Source: Apus apus | Taxonomy: Eukaryota; Chordata; Aves; Apodiformes; Apodidae | Assembly: GCF_020740795.1 (NCBI RefSeq) | Contig: NC_067287.1 | Span: forward strand, 18,057,501-18,121,500 | Direction of reading: 5' to 3' | Length of the DNA stretch: 64,000 nucleotides | Part shown: piece after piece, positions 27,601 to 39,082 of the stretch | Layout of the letters: the number at the start of each line of letters is the position of its first letter | How positions within the stretch are numbered: position 1 is the first letter of the stretch | The notes under the pieces: generated by a model | The model's input: the letters and a program-made list of their open reading frames with translations, nothing else | Database searches by the model: none | What the model was told of the DNA's origin: nothing | Program-made: the position numbers and the translations under genes

Positions 27601-30600
27601 ACAGGGCATAGACTTACATGCTTTTACATTATTCTTGCTCTCAGCTTGGTAGTTTGTGTATATTTAAAAAAATGCCAACTGATCCCATAATTGTGATACT
27701 GGTAAAGTATCTGGTGGTCAATAAAACTTAAACCTTAGCTCCCTTTTAACAAAGAAACATTCAGGATTAGAGTTTTCATAGATAGTAAAGTTTTATTAAG
27801 GCCCAATGGACCAGACCTTTACATTATATTTACGTATCTTATTCCTATTGAACTTAATTCACTGGAACAACCTGCACATAGAGGCTGAGATAGTCTTTTT
27901 AGATGGCATATCAGGTAATATACTGATACCACACTTGGTTTATCCAAATTCTTTTGTCTGTTTTTACATATATTCCCCATTTCTAATAACATATTAACAT
28001 GTTTTCCTTAAGTACTTTACTTATTTGGTCTTTTGATGGGAAGCTGAAATCAATAAACAGAATTCAGCTAAAGTTTTGGCTGTTTCTGTATATGAAGATC
28101 TAAAGCAATGTGATTAAAGTGCTTACCCATTTCTTTTAGTGCTCATTAACCATTGCACAAAGTCCTGAGCTCGTCTAGTGTCCAAGTACTTGCTGTAATC
28201 ACTGGTGAATGTGCCTTGTGAGTGACGTTTCACTTCATTCAGCTGTCTAGATTCATCTAGCGGCTCAGACTGGGAAGCTTTGAATGATCTGGGAAAAGTT
28301 TAGAACTTGTTAATTGGCACTGATTATAGTATGTTCTACAGGTGAATTGACTTTACTTTAAAAAATACTATTTTATACTCACAAAGTTAAAGTAAGTGGC
28401 ATATTAATCACCAGCTAGCTAGTAAAATGAATCAACATAGCAGACTAGATACTGCACAATGACAAGGTCTTCTCAGCTAGCTAAGGCAGTTATTGTTTGT
28501 AATACCAAAACTTCCTGTGCTAGTCTTTGCAATATTAAAAACTTTTGCCAATTCCATTTTTTTTTCCTTTCAGACTGTAAGAAAAAAAACTTCAAGCCAA
28601 CTCTTTCTAGAAGTTTGAGCTAAAGAATTTACCTTGATTTCTCCTCTGTATCCTGAAGAGGATTTTGCCAGCTGCCTTGAACTATCATTAAAAGGAGCCC
28701 AGCAACAAAATAAACACTTTTCATTTTCATTGCCTGTCAAAACAGAAATAAGGCAACAAAGAAAAATTTAATCATCTTTACATACATCTGAATAAATTAC
28801 ATTGAGAAGAGACATCCTGACTGCTGATCTAAACTTGATGATTTTGAGACCCCATTAGGATGGGGTCCATGTCCAGTGGATAGAAACTGTAGTGCCTTCA
28901 AAAGATGTAGTCTCTATTCTAGTTTTTAGACTCTGGTGTCTATTCTAGAATGCAACGTGAGCTGAGAGCAACTGCATTCTTGTTTTCTTTTGTCATATGA
29001 GGATAAAGGTCTGTTTCTCCTTTGCTCTGTGTTCTGCTGATGGCAAGCATTAGATCAATTTCTATAATACTGTTTTATTGCAAAACAAGGGTATTGGTGT
29101 AAATTTTGTTTTTTTCCCATCTCATTCACTAGAGAAAAAACAAAGCAAGTAACTGTCAAGAATACTATCACATTAGCAGCTCCCCATTCTTTCCTTCTGG
29201 CCCTCCACCATCCTTTTAAAAGTTTGTGTTTTTTTAAAAAAAATAACAGATCTTGCAGCAGTAGGCCTCTGGACTTGCTAATGGCTTATTAATACGTGTA
29301 AATCCTTAGAAAAAAAAACACCAAACCACACACTGGTTTGTATTCAATTAATGATAGGATGTCAAGTTTTGCTTGTTGCACTATTGACATCATACTTTAT
29401 TTCAGCTTACGGACTTCCATTATGTGGCCATATGGGATATACAAGATATGGGGTATATAATTAATATTAATTGTAACTAACCAAAATGGAAATTTTGGTA
29501 TTCCAGATGTAATTATTACTGTCACAGGTCATTCTATTGGCTTCAACCATGTAACAGATACGTCTACATTATTGTATGTGTCATCAAGTGCACTGTAATA
29601 GCTTGAGCAGTCTCACTGACTTTAATGTGAGATTATTCAGTGTAAACTAGTTTTATAGTCTGTTCAAATGCTTTGATGATCCACAGCCAAGCTGTGATTC
29701 CCTTACTTGCATTATTGACTCGTTCACTCATGCAAGTAGTAAAGTTAAAACTTTTAGTGAATAGTCACAAATGCAAATAAGGCATTCTCTAATACCCTAA
29801 TTATGTGTTCTACAATTTTCATTATTTAATGTAGCAGTCTTAGTCTGTTGACACATGATCCCCCATAGGACAAACTTAGTTGAACAAAGAAATCCAAAAG
29901 GAATTATGAGCAGCTAATGGCTAATAGACTCAAAAGTGCTTTGCATAAATGAGAGGAAATCTACTTACAAAATCAGCTAGTCTATATTGTTTATTTTTAA
30001 TATTTTTGATCACTTAAACTTATGGAATGAATGTACCGAAAAGGAAATTAATTTGATTAGGTACTTTTTACCTTGATAAAGAAATGGAATATGCCATTCA
30101 GTCAATGGCTAAATGCTCATTAATTGAATGATAAATAGTAAATGCTCATTCATTCTAACTTTAAAATCGTATGGATCACAATATTAATCTGCTCTAAAGC
30201 AACTGAAGTTGCAATGAGTTCACATCAGCAAAATGTCACTGGAAATAATTTCATCCTTTACTTGGGCATGTATTTGAAAAAGCCCTTCTGCCATTCATGG
30301 CACTTTCCTATGGAAGTCTTTGTTACAGTCTGAAAAACAAAGGGAGATAGGAAAAGTGAATGAATTGAAGTAAAGTGGTAGGTGGCAAAGTAAGATCCAG
30401 GCTAAAAACAGCCTCGCCACTAAACGTAATCTGCACTGAACTCCTCCAGCTCCACTGGATGAGTTACTTATTGAAATCTAGTGACTTATAAAATAAGAAA
30501 GTTTGAGTGAAAACATTTATTCTCTACTGTAATACCTTGTCACAATAGGCTGGATTTAAATATCCTGTGGCCTGGAGGAAGCCATAAGAAAGTCATGAAA

Positions 30601-33443
30601 GAAAGATGTGTAGAGATTTAGAATTGGCTCTGCACAGAGCAGTGCAAATGGGCAGCTATATCTGAAAAAGTAAACTCCTGCATCAAAAACCTTACTGCTG
30701 TAGGACTTTTATTCTGTCCCAATGTCAGTATCAAAGTATTTAAGGCAATAAAAATATTAATAAAATCTTAATCAAACCCAGGAAAATAAACTGATAAAAG
30801 TAAGTTTTTCTGGTGGATTGTGCTATTAAGTAATGGGAATCGATCTTCCTCTCTGCAACAGAAGCCACTGCCAGTGTTGCTCATTTTTTTTATCAGTGTG
30901 TTTGGAAACTAATTTTTGTCTTCTGTAATGTCCTCATATATGAGATTTGATGTCTACACTTGCACATATCCTGCTATAGTACCAAAAAATACTATAGTGG
31001 CCATGTTGTCAGTCCTATTGTAACTAACTAGGTCTCTTTAAGTCTCTTTTCACTGTTTCATTTGGAGATGTAATTTGGTGGTGCAACACTGACATCCAAT
31101 GTTTATCCAAAGGAATGCATAATTTCCCATTTCATAACCTTCCAACAATGGAACAAAAACTCTGCCTGCTCTTTGGGAGACAACTCTACTGTGGTCACAG
31201 AAATGCTTTGACTGTACTGTAGTGCCCCCATGTTAGATGATACAGCTGTAAATGAGTTAACTTAGACACTAAATACAGTCTGGCCATTGCACCATGTGTA
31301 ACTAAATTTACCCTGCTTAGTGGGAAGCTAGCAGTTAACTTTTACTTAACCTGAAAAACTAAAGAAAGAGTTTACATCTCTGTAGCTTTGTTAAACCACG
31401 ATACAGATTAAGCACCTAAGTTACTGAGGTGGACTGAAAGAAATCATCTAGTCATTAATCGAGTTTCCTTATAGTAATATTAGACAGCAAAAGCTATCAT
31501 TTAATATAAAACTTAACACCCCCCTGCTCCAATTCAAAGCCCATTTTAGCCAGTAAACAGATATTCAGTAATTTCAGTGTATCTTGGACCTAACTCATGC
31601 CTAAGTCCTATGGAGCTTTCAGATGTGAACAGTCCAAATATGCCTTAAGAATATGTTTAATGTAAAATGCATGTTTAGCTTCTTTCTAAATTTTTCAGAA
31701 TCAAAATCTGGGGAGAGTATTAAAAATAAAAATGTATATATTTTCAAATTAATACAGTTTTCAAGTAATAAAATTGTTATTAATAAAATAAGCATTTTCA
31801 GAAGGTATTAAAACTTCTGTCAAGTATGTTCTTTTAAAATGAAGAACAAGTTTTGTTTGTTCAATGTTTACTGCTTGCTATGGATAACCCAAGCAAGCAA
31901 CATCAGTTTTTGACTGCTGTTGAAGTTGAAGATGTTACAGTTTTTAAAGAAGAAATTGTTATTTTATTCTTTGGAACACAAACATATCTTTTAGATAAAA
32001 AAGTGATCAGCAAAATAGTATTTGTTTAGTTTATTCCTGCTGATAAATTAATTTCTTAATCAGAAGGAAAGTTTAATTTACTCTAACTTATTTAGGTCAC
32101 CAGTAGATACCTCTAAAAACCATGCAGTCTTATTGTCAAGATGCAGGAAAGCTAAACTAATTTTACACAGAAAATTTTTTTTTCTTTCTGATAGAAGATT
32201 AAATACTTAATACATCTCAGTTTTATCCACCAGAAAGTATATCATGAGTATGTCTCTCAAATCTTGATCAGAAACTTTAATATTATTTCATTGATTAACC
32301 TGATTTTCCTAGGTTTTCTAATATATTGTACTGCAGATGCCTTTTGTACATGATGTGCAATTTAGCTACCATAATTTCCTTGAGTTTTCAAAAAGGAATC
32401 TTTCAAAAGTTATATTTATATCTATATCCAGTTTAAAAATACAAATTACAGAGTTACAATAGTAAAAAAGGGAATATTTTCATATGAAAATGTATGAATG
32501 AATAAAATAGATTTCTGTTGATGTGAAAATGTTTGCAAGTAGCAGTTACTTCTAATTGTAAATAAATTATGTTTTCAGGTAGACTTCCTGTACATCTAAT
32601 TTACCTACTATGTTATAATGCTTTGTGGAAAGTGCTGTAAAATACAGTGGTTCTAGCCTACAGAAGTCCATAGTAGGATGGAAGACAAATTTTTTACAAT
32701 AATCACAACAACTATAGAAAGGTTTTAATTTTTACTTTTGTGTTATAAAAATTCCTTTTCAGATCTTACAGTGATGTGAAAAGAATAGTTGATTAAAAAA
32801 ACAAACAGATTTAAAAGTAGGGCTGTGAAGTGGCAATCTGTAGGGTGATGGAGTGACAATCTGTCTTGGACAGTTTAAACTCAGTGTCTATATAAACTCA
32901 CTTAATTTGTTTGCATTCTGCTAATTTAATCCCCATTGATTCATATTTAGGCAGCATCGATAAGGAGTGAATACTCATGTTAATCAAATATCTCTAGAGG
33001 AGATACTAAAGGAGATGAAAATATAAAAATCAGTAATAATGTATCTCACATTTAAATTCTTACTACAATGCATTTCTTTCATACTCTCATGGTTAATCTT
33101 CCTTCTTTCCATTGCTTCTGCAACCCAAATAGTTGATTCCCTTTTCCGGATCATTCTCTATTGAACTAATTCAATAGATTAAACAATTAAAATGATATGT
33201 AATTACCTCCAAACATCAATTATTATAAACACAGAAGAAAACAACAATTTGCTGAAAGTTCCTGCACCTTGCAAACTTTGGCAATACAATTCCGATAATG
33301 CACTCAGCTTTCTCAAGCAAACTGCACTGCTAATCAACATAAATCTTACCTTTTTTTACTTTGAAGTGATAGGCTGCAGTTGCAGAAAGAGTTGCTACTC
33401 TCTTCTGGAACTATGGCAAGCCTTGAGGATCCTGAGATCTGCC
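21630..33443 (-). CDS. GCG: Proglucagon gene (glucagon, GLP-1, GLP-2), complete
   Basis: GCG encodes the secreted precursor cut in pancreatic alpha cells to glucagon and in gut L cells and brain to GLP-1 and GLP-2. Exon 1 is noncoding; the coding parts are 28633-28730, 28127-28288, 25476-25613, 23175-23318 and 22109-22133 (567 nt, 188 residues). The precursor has a signal peptide (about residues 1-20, [20 protein letters not shown]), glucagon at 55-83, GLP-1(7-) starting at His100, and GLP-2 at 148-180. Dibasic sites K53-R54, K84-R85, K92-R93, R131-R132 and R146-R147 flank the peptides. The C-terminus is RDLLGEYQ, the avian form I recall. Span ends are estimates from the TATA box and the poly(A) signal. 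Confidence 0.97.
21649..21654 (-). terminator. GCG: GCG poly(A) signal
   Basis: Minus-strand AATAAA about 455 nt after the stop codon, followed within 15-50 nt by T/GT-rich sequence. Cleavage would fall near 21630. Confidence 0.7.
22109..22133 (-). CDS. GCG: GCG exon 6, C-terminal residues and stop
   Basis: Acceptor TTTTTTTCCAG, then a split Arg codon, DLLGEYQ and TAA (22111-22109). The 3' UTR follows to the poly(A) signal near 21650. Confidence 0.95.
23175..23318 (-). CDS. GCG: GCG exon 5, GLP-2
   Basis: Acceptor CCCTTTGAAG, 144 nt, donor GTGCCT. It encodes the spacer F134-P135-E136 to M144-G145, then R146-R147 and GLP-2 ([17 protein letters not shown]..., residues 148-180). Confidence 0.97.
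23319..25475 (-). other. GCG: GCG intron 4, retained-intron candidate
   Basis: 2.2 kb between the GLP-1 and GLP-2 exons. Minus-strand AATAAA copies cluster at 24466-24471, 24471-24476 and 24487-24492 and could end a transcript that reads through the exon 4 donor. An old repeat-like segment covers about 24480-24720. GCG intron 5 (22134-23174) holds nothing recognised. Confidence 0.65.
24480..24720. repeat. Old dispersed repeat-like segment
   Basis: The order TTATTATTTTTATATAG, then GTACTTTACAGCTGG, then CCCTGCCCCGAAGAGCTT matches by eye a common ancient amniote repeat (tta-rich, tatagcgc, tttaca, agagcttacaatcta). The family is not assigned. Confidence 0.45.
25476..25613 (-). CDS. GCG: GCG exon 4, GLP-1
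   Basis: Acceptor CTTCTTTCAG, 138 nt, donor GTAAGA. It encodes the short spacer ending ISKR, the N-extension HAEFER and GLP-1 proper ([17 protein letters not shown]..., then [10 protein letters not shown]). The Gly before Arg-Arg supplies the amide in the processed hormone. Reading past the donor gives Glu and then a stop. Confidence 0.98.
25614..28126 (-). other. GCG: GCG intron 3
   Basis: 2.5 kb separating the glucagon and GLP-1 exons. It holds T-runs and a short TTA repeat near 26660; no further exon was recognised. GCG intron 2 is 344 nt (28289-28632). Confidence 0.75.
28127..28288 (-). CDS. GCG: GCG exon 3, glucagon
   Basis: Acceptor CTTTTCCCAG, 162 nt, donor GTAAGC. It encodes the rest of the glicentin-related peptide, K53-R54, all 29 residues of glucagon ([16 protein letters not shown]..., residues 55-83) and K84-R85. 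Position 16 of the hormone is Thr, coded ACT. Confidence 0.98.
28633..28733 (-). CDS. GCG: GCG exon 2, signal peptide
   Basis: Acceptor TTTTGACAG leaves 3 nt of 5' UTR, then the start codon at 28730; donor GTAAATTC. It encodes residues 1-32: basic start MKMK, a hydrophobic core and [13 protein letters not shown] of the glicentin-related peptide. A second ATG two codons on could also serve as a start. Confidence 0.96.
28734..33349 (-). other. GCG: GCG intron 1 (4.6 kb)
   Basis: AT-rich intron between the noncoding exon 1 and the signal-peptide exon. I see no exon, CR1 copy or RNA gene in it. Confidence 0.75.
33350..33443 (-). other. GCG: GCG exon 1 (5' UTR)
   Basis: Noncoding first exon inferred from the TATA box at 33466-33474 and a consensus donor GTAAGATTT at 33349 downward. 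About 94 nt, matching the short noncoding exon 1 of mammalian GCG. The 5' end is approximate. Confidence 0.7.
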
Positions 33444-33465
33444 CAGCTGTGTCTTCTGCACAGAC

Positions 33466-33474
33466 TTATATATA
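33466..33474 (-). promoter_or_regulatory. GCG: GCG TATA box and proximal promoter
   Basis: Minus-strand TATATATAA lies about 25-30 nt upstream of the inferred start of exon 1. Immediately upstream (33480-33600) is A-rich sequence with TAAT cores, as expected for islet homeodomain or Pax sites. TGACATCA at 33633-33640 is one base from a cAMP response element; its function is only a guess. Confidence 0.75.
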
Positions 33475-35719
33475 TGCTGTTCAGCTCTAGTAAGCATTAC
33501 AAGAGTGCATCATTGCTGATAGTTTCCTTATTCAAGTTAAAAAAAAAAAAGCAAAAAAAAGTAATCGTATTTGCTATTCATTTCATTTGATAATTTTACA
33601 AGCAATTTCACACATTCATTCTGCTTACTTTATGACATCAATGCTCACATGGATTTGCAAAAGGAGTGAGGTAGCAATGTCCAAAGAAGTAAATATCAAA
33701 CATAAGTGCATTAGGATGACAAACAGTAGGCTAAAGGTGCCTGGGATTAAGGCAGCAATTTCTCAAAATTCTGATCTGCCACATTTAACATTTAGTATTA
33801 ACAAAATATCAGTCCTGTTAACAGCAATAACAACCACTTTACCTATCAATTTAAAATCAAGGTTTATAACATTAATATACTGTTAACCAACACAATTCCC
33901 TGAGCCCTTGAATTATTCTTAGGGAATCTTAAGCCAATATAACAAATGTGAAGAGACATGAAGTACTGCAGTGGTGGCTGTCCGCCATGCAAAGCCTAGC
34001 ACAGGTCAAATTTAACAAAATTATTACCCTTTAATGTAAAATGTCAACTTTGTAAATACTACTGTATACTCAGTTTAGAACTATGTGCCAAACATACATT
34101 ATAAATTCAGTTTCACGGTGTGGCCTACAGATTTATACAGAATCAGCCTTTTGCTTCCATGTCTTCATTTCCTACAAGGAAAAAAATCTGAAAAACCTGA
34201 ACAGATTTGAGCTTTTTAACTGTATGTTCTATGCAAATATTGTCAGGCTACTAAACAATTCAGTAGTAGGGGCAATTTCATCACTGTGGTCGGGCAGCAT
34301 TGCCAAAGATCACTATGCTCAGCCATCTGGTGACCAGAGGTAGGATAAATTGACACAAAGCTTGTCAATGGCCCTGGTAGCTGAAAAAACTTGCCAGTCA
34401 GGAATATGGGTCTTTTATCCGGTCTATAAATCAAGAAGTGAAATATCCCCATCCAGAAATTCCTGGAGAAGTTATTTTAAAAGACTTTTTCATACATCAT
34501 TATAATCCTTTGTAAAATGCAAAAGGATCAACACTGAAATGTGATTATTACACATGTAATGTTCCAGGCAGTCCAGGAGACATATTAAACATGAAGGACT
34601 TAAGAGTTTCAGCTCTGCTCAGTAGAGGGAAAGGTCTCACTCAAATCACACTGGACATCTCAATAAACATGGTGTGGCCCCTGGTCTCATTTGTGGCACA
34701 AAGCATGCCTTGTACAGCAAACCCTCTTATTTCCCCTAACTGGGTAAGGCAGTTCATGAAGCCTTGTTCAGCAAAGTATCTTCTTCAGTGAGGTAATTTT
34801 CTGCTGGATGACCACAACCGGATTAGCATAGCCCATATGGTACACCTGAGGCAGTGTACCTCATTTACATACATTTAATAACCCTAGTGTTTTTCTAGAA
34901 TGGCAAACAAAATGTAATGGATCATTCCTAGAGCTCCATCTTAAATATTTTGCTGTGGTACCACAGTATGAGTTTAAGGGAAACATTAATTCTCACTACA
35001 CCGTTCACATAATCAATTTTAAGTACATTTTTTTGTCTTTGTATAATTTTTATCTGCTCTTCGATCCATCTACTGAGATTCATGGTCTGGTTTTGTCATT
35101 TCTAGCTACAAAGCAAAGTGTCTATTAATGCTGCTGCTGAAAACTTAAGAGCACTTTTGCTCCTCTCGTAATTGCCTTCTGTTTGTACCTTCAGTCATTT
35201 GTGAGAGCCTTATTTTTCCCTTTTTGTTACTGTCCTTTTTATTACTACTTCTTTCCCTCTCTTTTCCACGTGTTCTCTTCCCCACAGCCTCTTTCTTCCT
35301 ACTCCTAATTATATATTTCACATCCATTTAAAATAATGTATTCCCAGTCATTGATTGGTACAGGATATACAAACTTGCATACCTATTTCTCAAAGTTGGC
35401 TGTTCAGCTGTTTTTGCGTGAAATGACCAGAATTACCATCTCCATATTCCAAACTTCCCTAAGCAAACAGCTGTGTAATGTTGAAGACATGGTGCTAAAG
35501 GAGCCAAAATAAGCACGGGAACAACCTTATACCCCAAATCTGCTTATTTTCATGAGTGAAATTTTAATTTCACTGAGACACTTTGTTGTCTCTACCTCAG
35601 AATTACTTTCAAATCTACTTTCTATTTAAACTTCATGAGCGTTATACAGGGGATGCAAACCCACAATTTAAATTTAAGTCCAGCACTAGGTATTAGAAGT
35701 CAATGTCTCTCCAGGAAGT

Positions 35720-35815
35720 TGGTCGGCTTGGCGACTCCTGCGGGAGAAGGCGGGCTGCCCAGCCCTGCAGTACCCCGGCAGGACAGCAGATGGTGATCAA
35801 CGGGCCGTTTAGGCC
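35720..35815. other. Isolated GC- and CpG-rich patch
   Basis: About 95 nt with seven or so CpG dinucleotides, surrounded by AT-rich sequence almost free of CpG. No recognised gene; see findings. Confidence 0.7.
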
Positions 35816-37245
35816 TTCTTTTTGGACTAGGAGGACACTCACTTGTTGAAACGGATTGTTACAGGTATTTTTCTCACTGCATGTTCAGTTAAAGATACAT
35901 AGCTTTCAAAACAGGCAATATGGAATGTAAGACAACCTCATCTCCTTCAGGAAACAGGCAGTTATTTTCTTTTTGTTTAGCCCTGTATATTTTCTAGTGT
36001 CAGATAAAGTTCCTTGTTTACAGTAGGATGATTTCAGGAAAAAAAAAATAAGAGAGACAGTGCAGCTCAGTGCACCTGGTTGGGCACGTTGTTACACAGG
36101 CTATATCATCTAGCAGGTCATCTAGCATCCAGAAGGTGACTGATTATTTGTTTTTCAAGTGATACACAGACAATAAAATGTACAGGAAAGAAGTGAACTG
36201 CCATCAAGAACCATGCAACCTTCAGTTTCCATAACAATCTGTAGTAATGGATGTTTCCAGAGCAGAGCAAACATGAGTTACCAAACAGAAGTAGAAAATT
36301 GTAGCAAGTGTATAAAACATGCATATGTACTCAGGTTTTTTTCTCTCACATTGTAAAATACAATGGTTAGATGGCACCTTCTGGCAAAAGTCAAGGGCAA
36401 CTTCACTCTCCTCTGTATTACAGTTCACATTAGAGACAGTACTTCAGCTGAATCAGACTAAGAGAGAGAACATGGAAGTGATCTGCCTTCAGGGAAGTTT
36501 CATCTTAATGTTTTTCGTGACTCACTTGGAGTTATTAAACAATCTTTATCTTAGGTTCACTGTATTTGAAGTTGGTAAAAGTTTCCCATACCATCATTTC
36601 AGCACCAGGTATCAAGGACAGTATACTGCACTCACTGGACAAAAAATCTCTGGGGAAAATACAGAAGTAAAATGAGAAACACAATTCTTACCACCGAACC
36701 TGATGTTCTAGCAGTGACAATTCCAGTTGGCATGGCTTTTCATAAAAACAGGCCCAATGTGTTTGTTATAACTGGCTAGTATTCTCTGAATATAATAATC
36801 TTCAGTGATGTTTCTCTCAACTCTTAAACTGTTGGTACAAGAAAAAAACAATTACAAAATTTAAGCCTTCAAGATTGCTGACTTTCAAATGTAAAAAAAA
36901 AACAACCTAAAACACCCCAACAAATGCCATCAAAAAAAGTCATCCCCCATTTTTCTGTGTATTTTCATAGCATATTTATTGTTATTATTATTATCCATTA
37001 CATATCTAAAGAAAATGGGAGGGAGGAGGATCTAACTTTGGGTATGACTACAGGCCCATGCACTTTTCCTTCCTGCATTACACTGAAAGCATTCTTCTTT
37101 CCCTGACCTTGTCAACCATGAGTTCACGGGCTGGGCTGTGCAGCCCCTTTCATCTTCCTGTACTTGCTACTTGATAATCAGCCAAAAGAGCCCTGCATTC
37201 TCCTTCTGGGAATTAGTGCAACATACATAGGAAGAATGTTATGTG

Positions 37246-37335
37246 TAAACACATACCTACATAAAACATATGCATCATGTTACATACATGCATGTGTACA
37301 TACACATAACACACAAATGTGTGCATATATGCAAC
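37246..37335. repeat. CATA/TG-rich tract
   Basis: Degenerate ACATACATG-type repeat in the GCG-FAP intergenic region. Confidence 0.65.
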
Positions 37336-37514
37336 TTGATGGTTACACTTTGGAGAGCAAGAATGGCTTTCTGAAATGGAGGATCAGTTTAGGGTCCCTA
37401 AGCCTTTCCACAGCATACAACTCCATGCTCACTGTGTGGATGCCAATGTGTTTGTACCTCAGAAAAGAGCTATTGTAACTATGCTGTACCCATACTGTCT
37501 ACTCACATACATAT

Positions 37515-37580
37515 GAATTGCTCCACTTGAAGTCAATGGAGCTGCATCGATTTGCGCAAGCAGAAGAGCTGGCCAAGTAT
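37515..37580. repeat. Possible old amniote repeat fragment
   Basis: TTGAAGTCAATGGAGCTGCA followed by GATTTGCGCAAG and GAGCTGGCC follows the order of the same broad class of ancient repeat (gaagtcaatgg ... gatttacacc ... tctggcc). Weak evidence. Confidence 0.35.
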
Positions 37581-38821
37581 GTACTAGTTACTTTAATTCT
37601 GAGAAGACAATGTTCATAATTGAAAGTAATACCAAATGCTCTTAGCAAATACTATGAATTATTCAGATTAAATATAGAGTCTTCAAATTAGTCTATAAAA
37701 TGCACTAAACAGCTGTGCCTTGTAATTGGAACTGACTGGCAAACTTGAAAGTATTGAATATAGTCTGAATTTGACTTGATATGCCAGTAATATGAGTGTA
37801 ACACTAACTATGTTCTGGAGCCTGGCTGGGGCTATACTTTGTTTTCTACTAATGCTGCTTTATTTTTAGGCCTTTTCTTCTTTGCAGCCTCAGTGTCTGT
37901 AAGTGAAGCAAAGCATGTAGTTTCATGTTTAAAGTATGAGCATTGCATGTTCTGTGACATCAACAACTCACACAGCATTAATGAGGTAGACAATGAAAAT
38001 AGGTGTTGGGGAATTAATGGTTTGCAGTGGAACCAATGGGTTTGCTATGATTACATATACCTCAGTTTCTAGAATAAAGCAGTTTTTGCTTTGCAGCTTT
38101 AGCTTTACTTTGTAAAAGCTAAACAGGATTCAGAGTGGAAACTGACTTGTAAAGAACTGTATCTCTGGCTATTTATCAAGGGCCTGTCTACTTAATTCAG
38201 GAACCCCATTTCTCATCTTCAGAGGCTTATATCCCTTGTTTATATGACCAGATATTTAAAGACTATGTTTCATTTCCTCTAGTGGTATTTTTGGGCATCT
38301 GAAGTGTGAGATTCTTATTGAGAAAGGAAAAGAAGAGCAGAAAGGGCTCAGTATTTTCTGAAAAATGGATCCGCTACAACTTTTGAAGGTGGGAAGCAAA
38401 ACTTTGAGGATATTAATTCATCAGCTTAGATAATGTCATAACACCTACAATTTCTTCATTTCATAGTAAGCTGTGTCCAAGTGCTGACTCTCACATACCA
38501 TATTCTATGTCTGCAGTATCAATATATGTAGTTTTTATTAATATATAAAGTTAAACCTAAACCATATTTTTGTTAGCTTCAGTTTGATTCCTCAGGACAA
38601 GCCCTTTAACTGTATTAAAGCTTTGTTACAGAAGAGAGGTACATATACTGTAAGCTAGATTTAAAAGGAATAAGTAAAATAACTGTCCAGTGAATGTTTG
38701 TGATGATGCTTTTAACATGGGTTGTGACTGTAGACAGCAACATAGTATAGAAAAAAGTTCACTTTCTGGAGAAAGATGCTGTCACTGTAAATAAATATCT
38801 GAAGGGAGGATGTAAAGAAGA

Positions 38822-39082
38822 TTAAGCCAGGCTTTTTTCAGTGGTGCTCAGTGACAGAACAGGAGGCAAGAATCACAAACTGAAACACAGGAAGTTCTGT
38901 CTGAACATAACAAAACACTTTTTTACTATGAGGGTGACAAAGACTGGCAGAGGGGGCCCAGAAGTCGTGGTCTCCATCCCTTCAGATATTCAAAAGCCAT
39001 CAAGCAGGTGGCCCTGCTGGAACAGGGAGGTGGGACAAGATGACCTCCTAAATTCCCTCCCAACCCCAACCATTCTGTGATA
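38822..39082 (+). mobile_element. CR1 LINE 3' end
   Basis: Diverged 3' part of a CR1 retroposon in plus orientation. Diagnostic stretches are CCAGGCTTTTTTCAGTGGTG, AACACAGGAAGTTCTGTCTG, GACAAGATGACCTCC and the end ACCATTCTGTGATAC. The middle has diverged or lost sequence. It is 5'-truncated like most avian CR1 copies. Confidence 0.85.

Noticed and set aside
33192-33590. 132-codon plus-strand frame over the GCG promoter
   Set aside because: Antisense to exon 1 and the TATA box; low-complexity end with poly-Lys. Chance frame.
38841-39080. 79-codon plus-strand frame in the intergenic region
   Set aside because: Translation of a CR1 3' end; CR1 sequence this close to the 3' terminus is not expected to encode protein.
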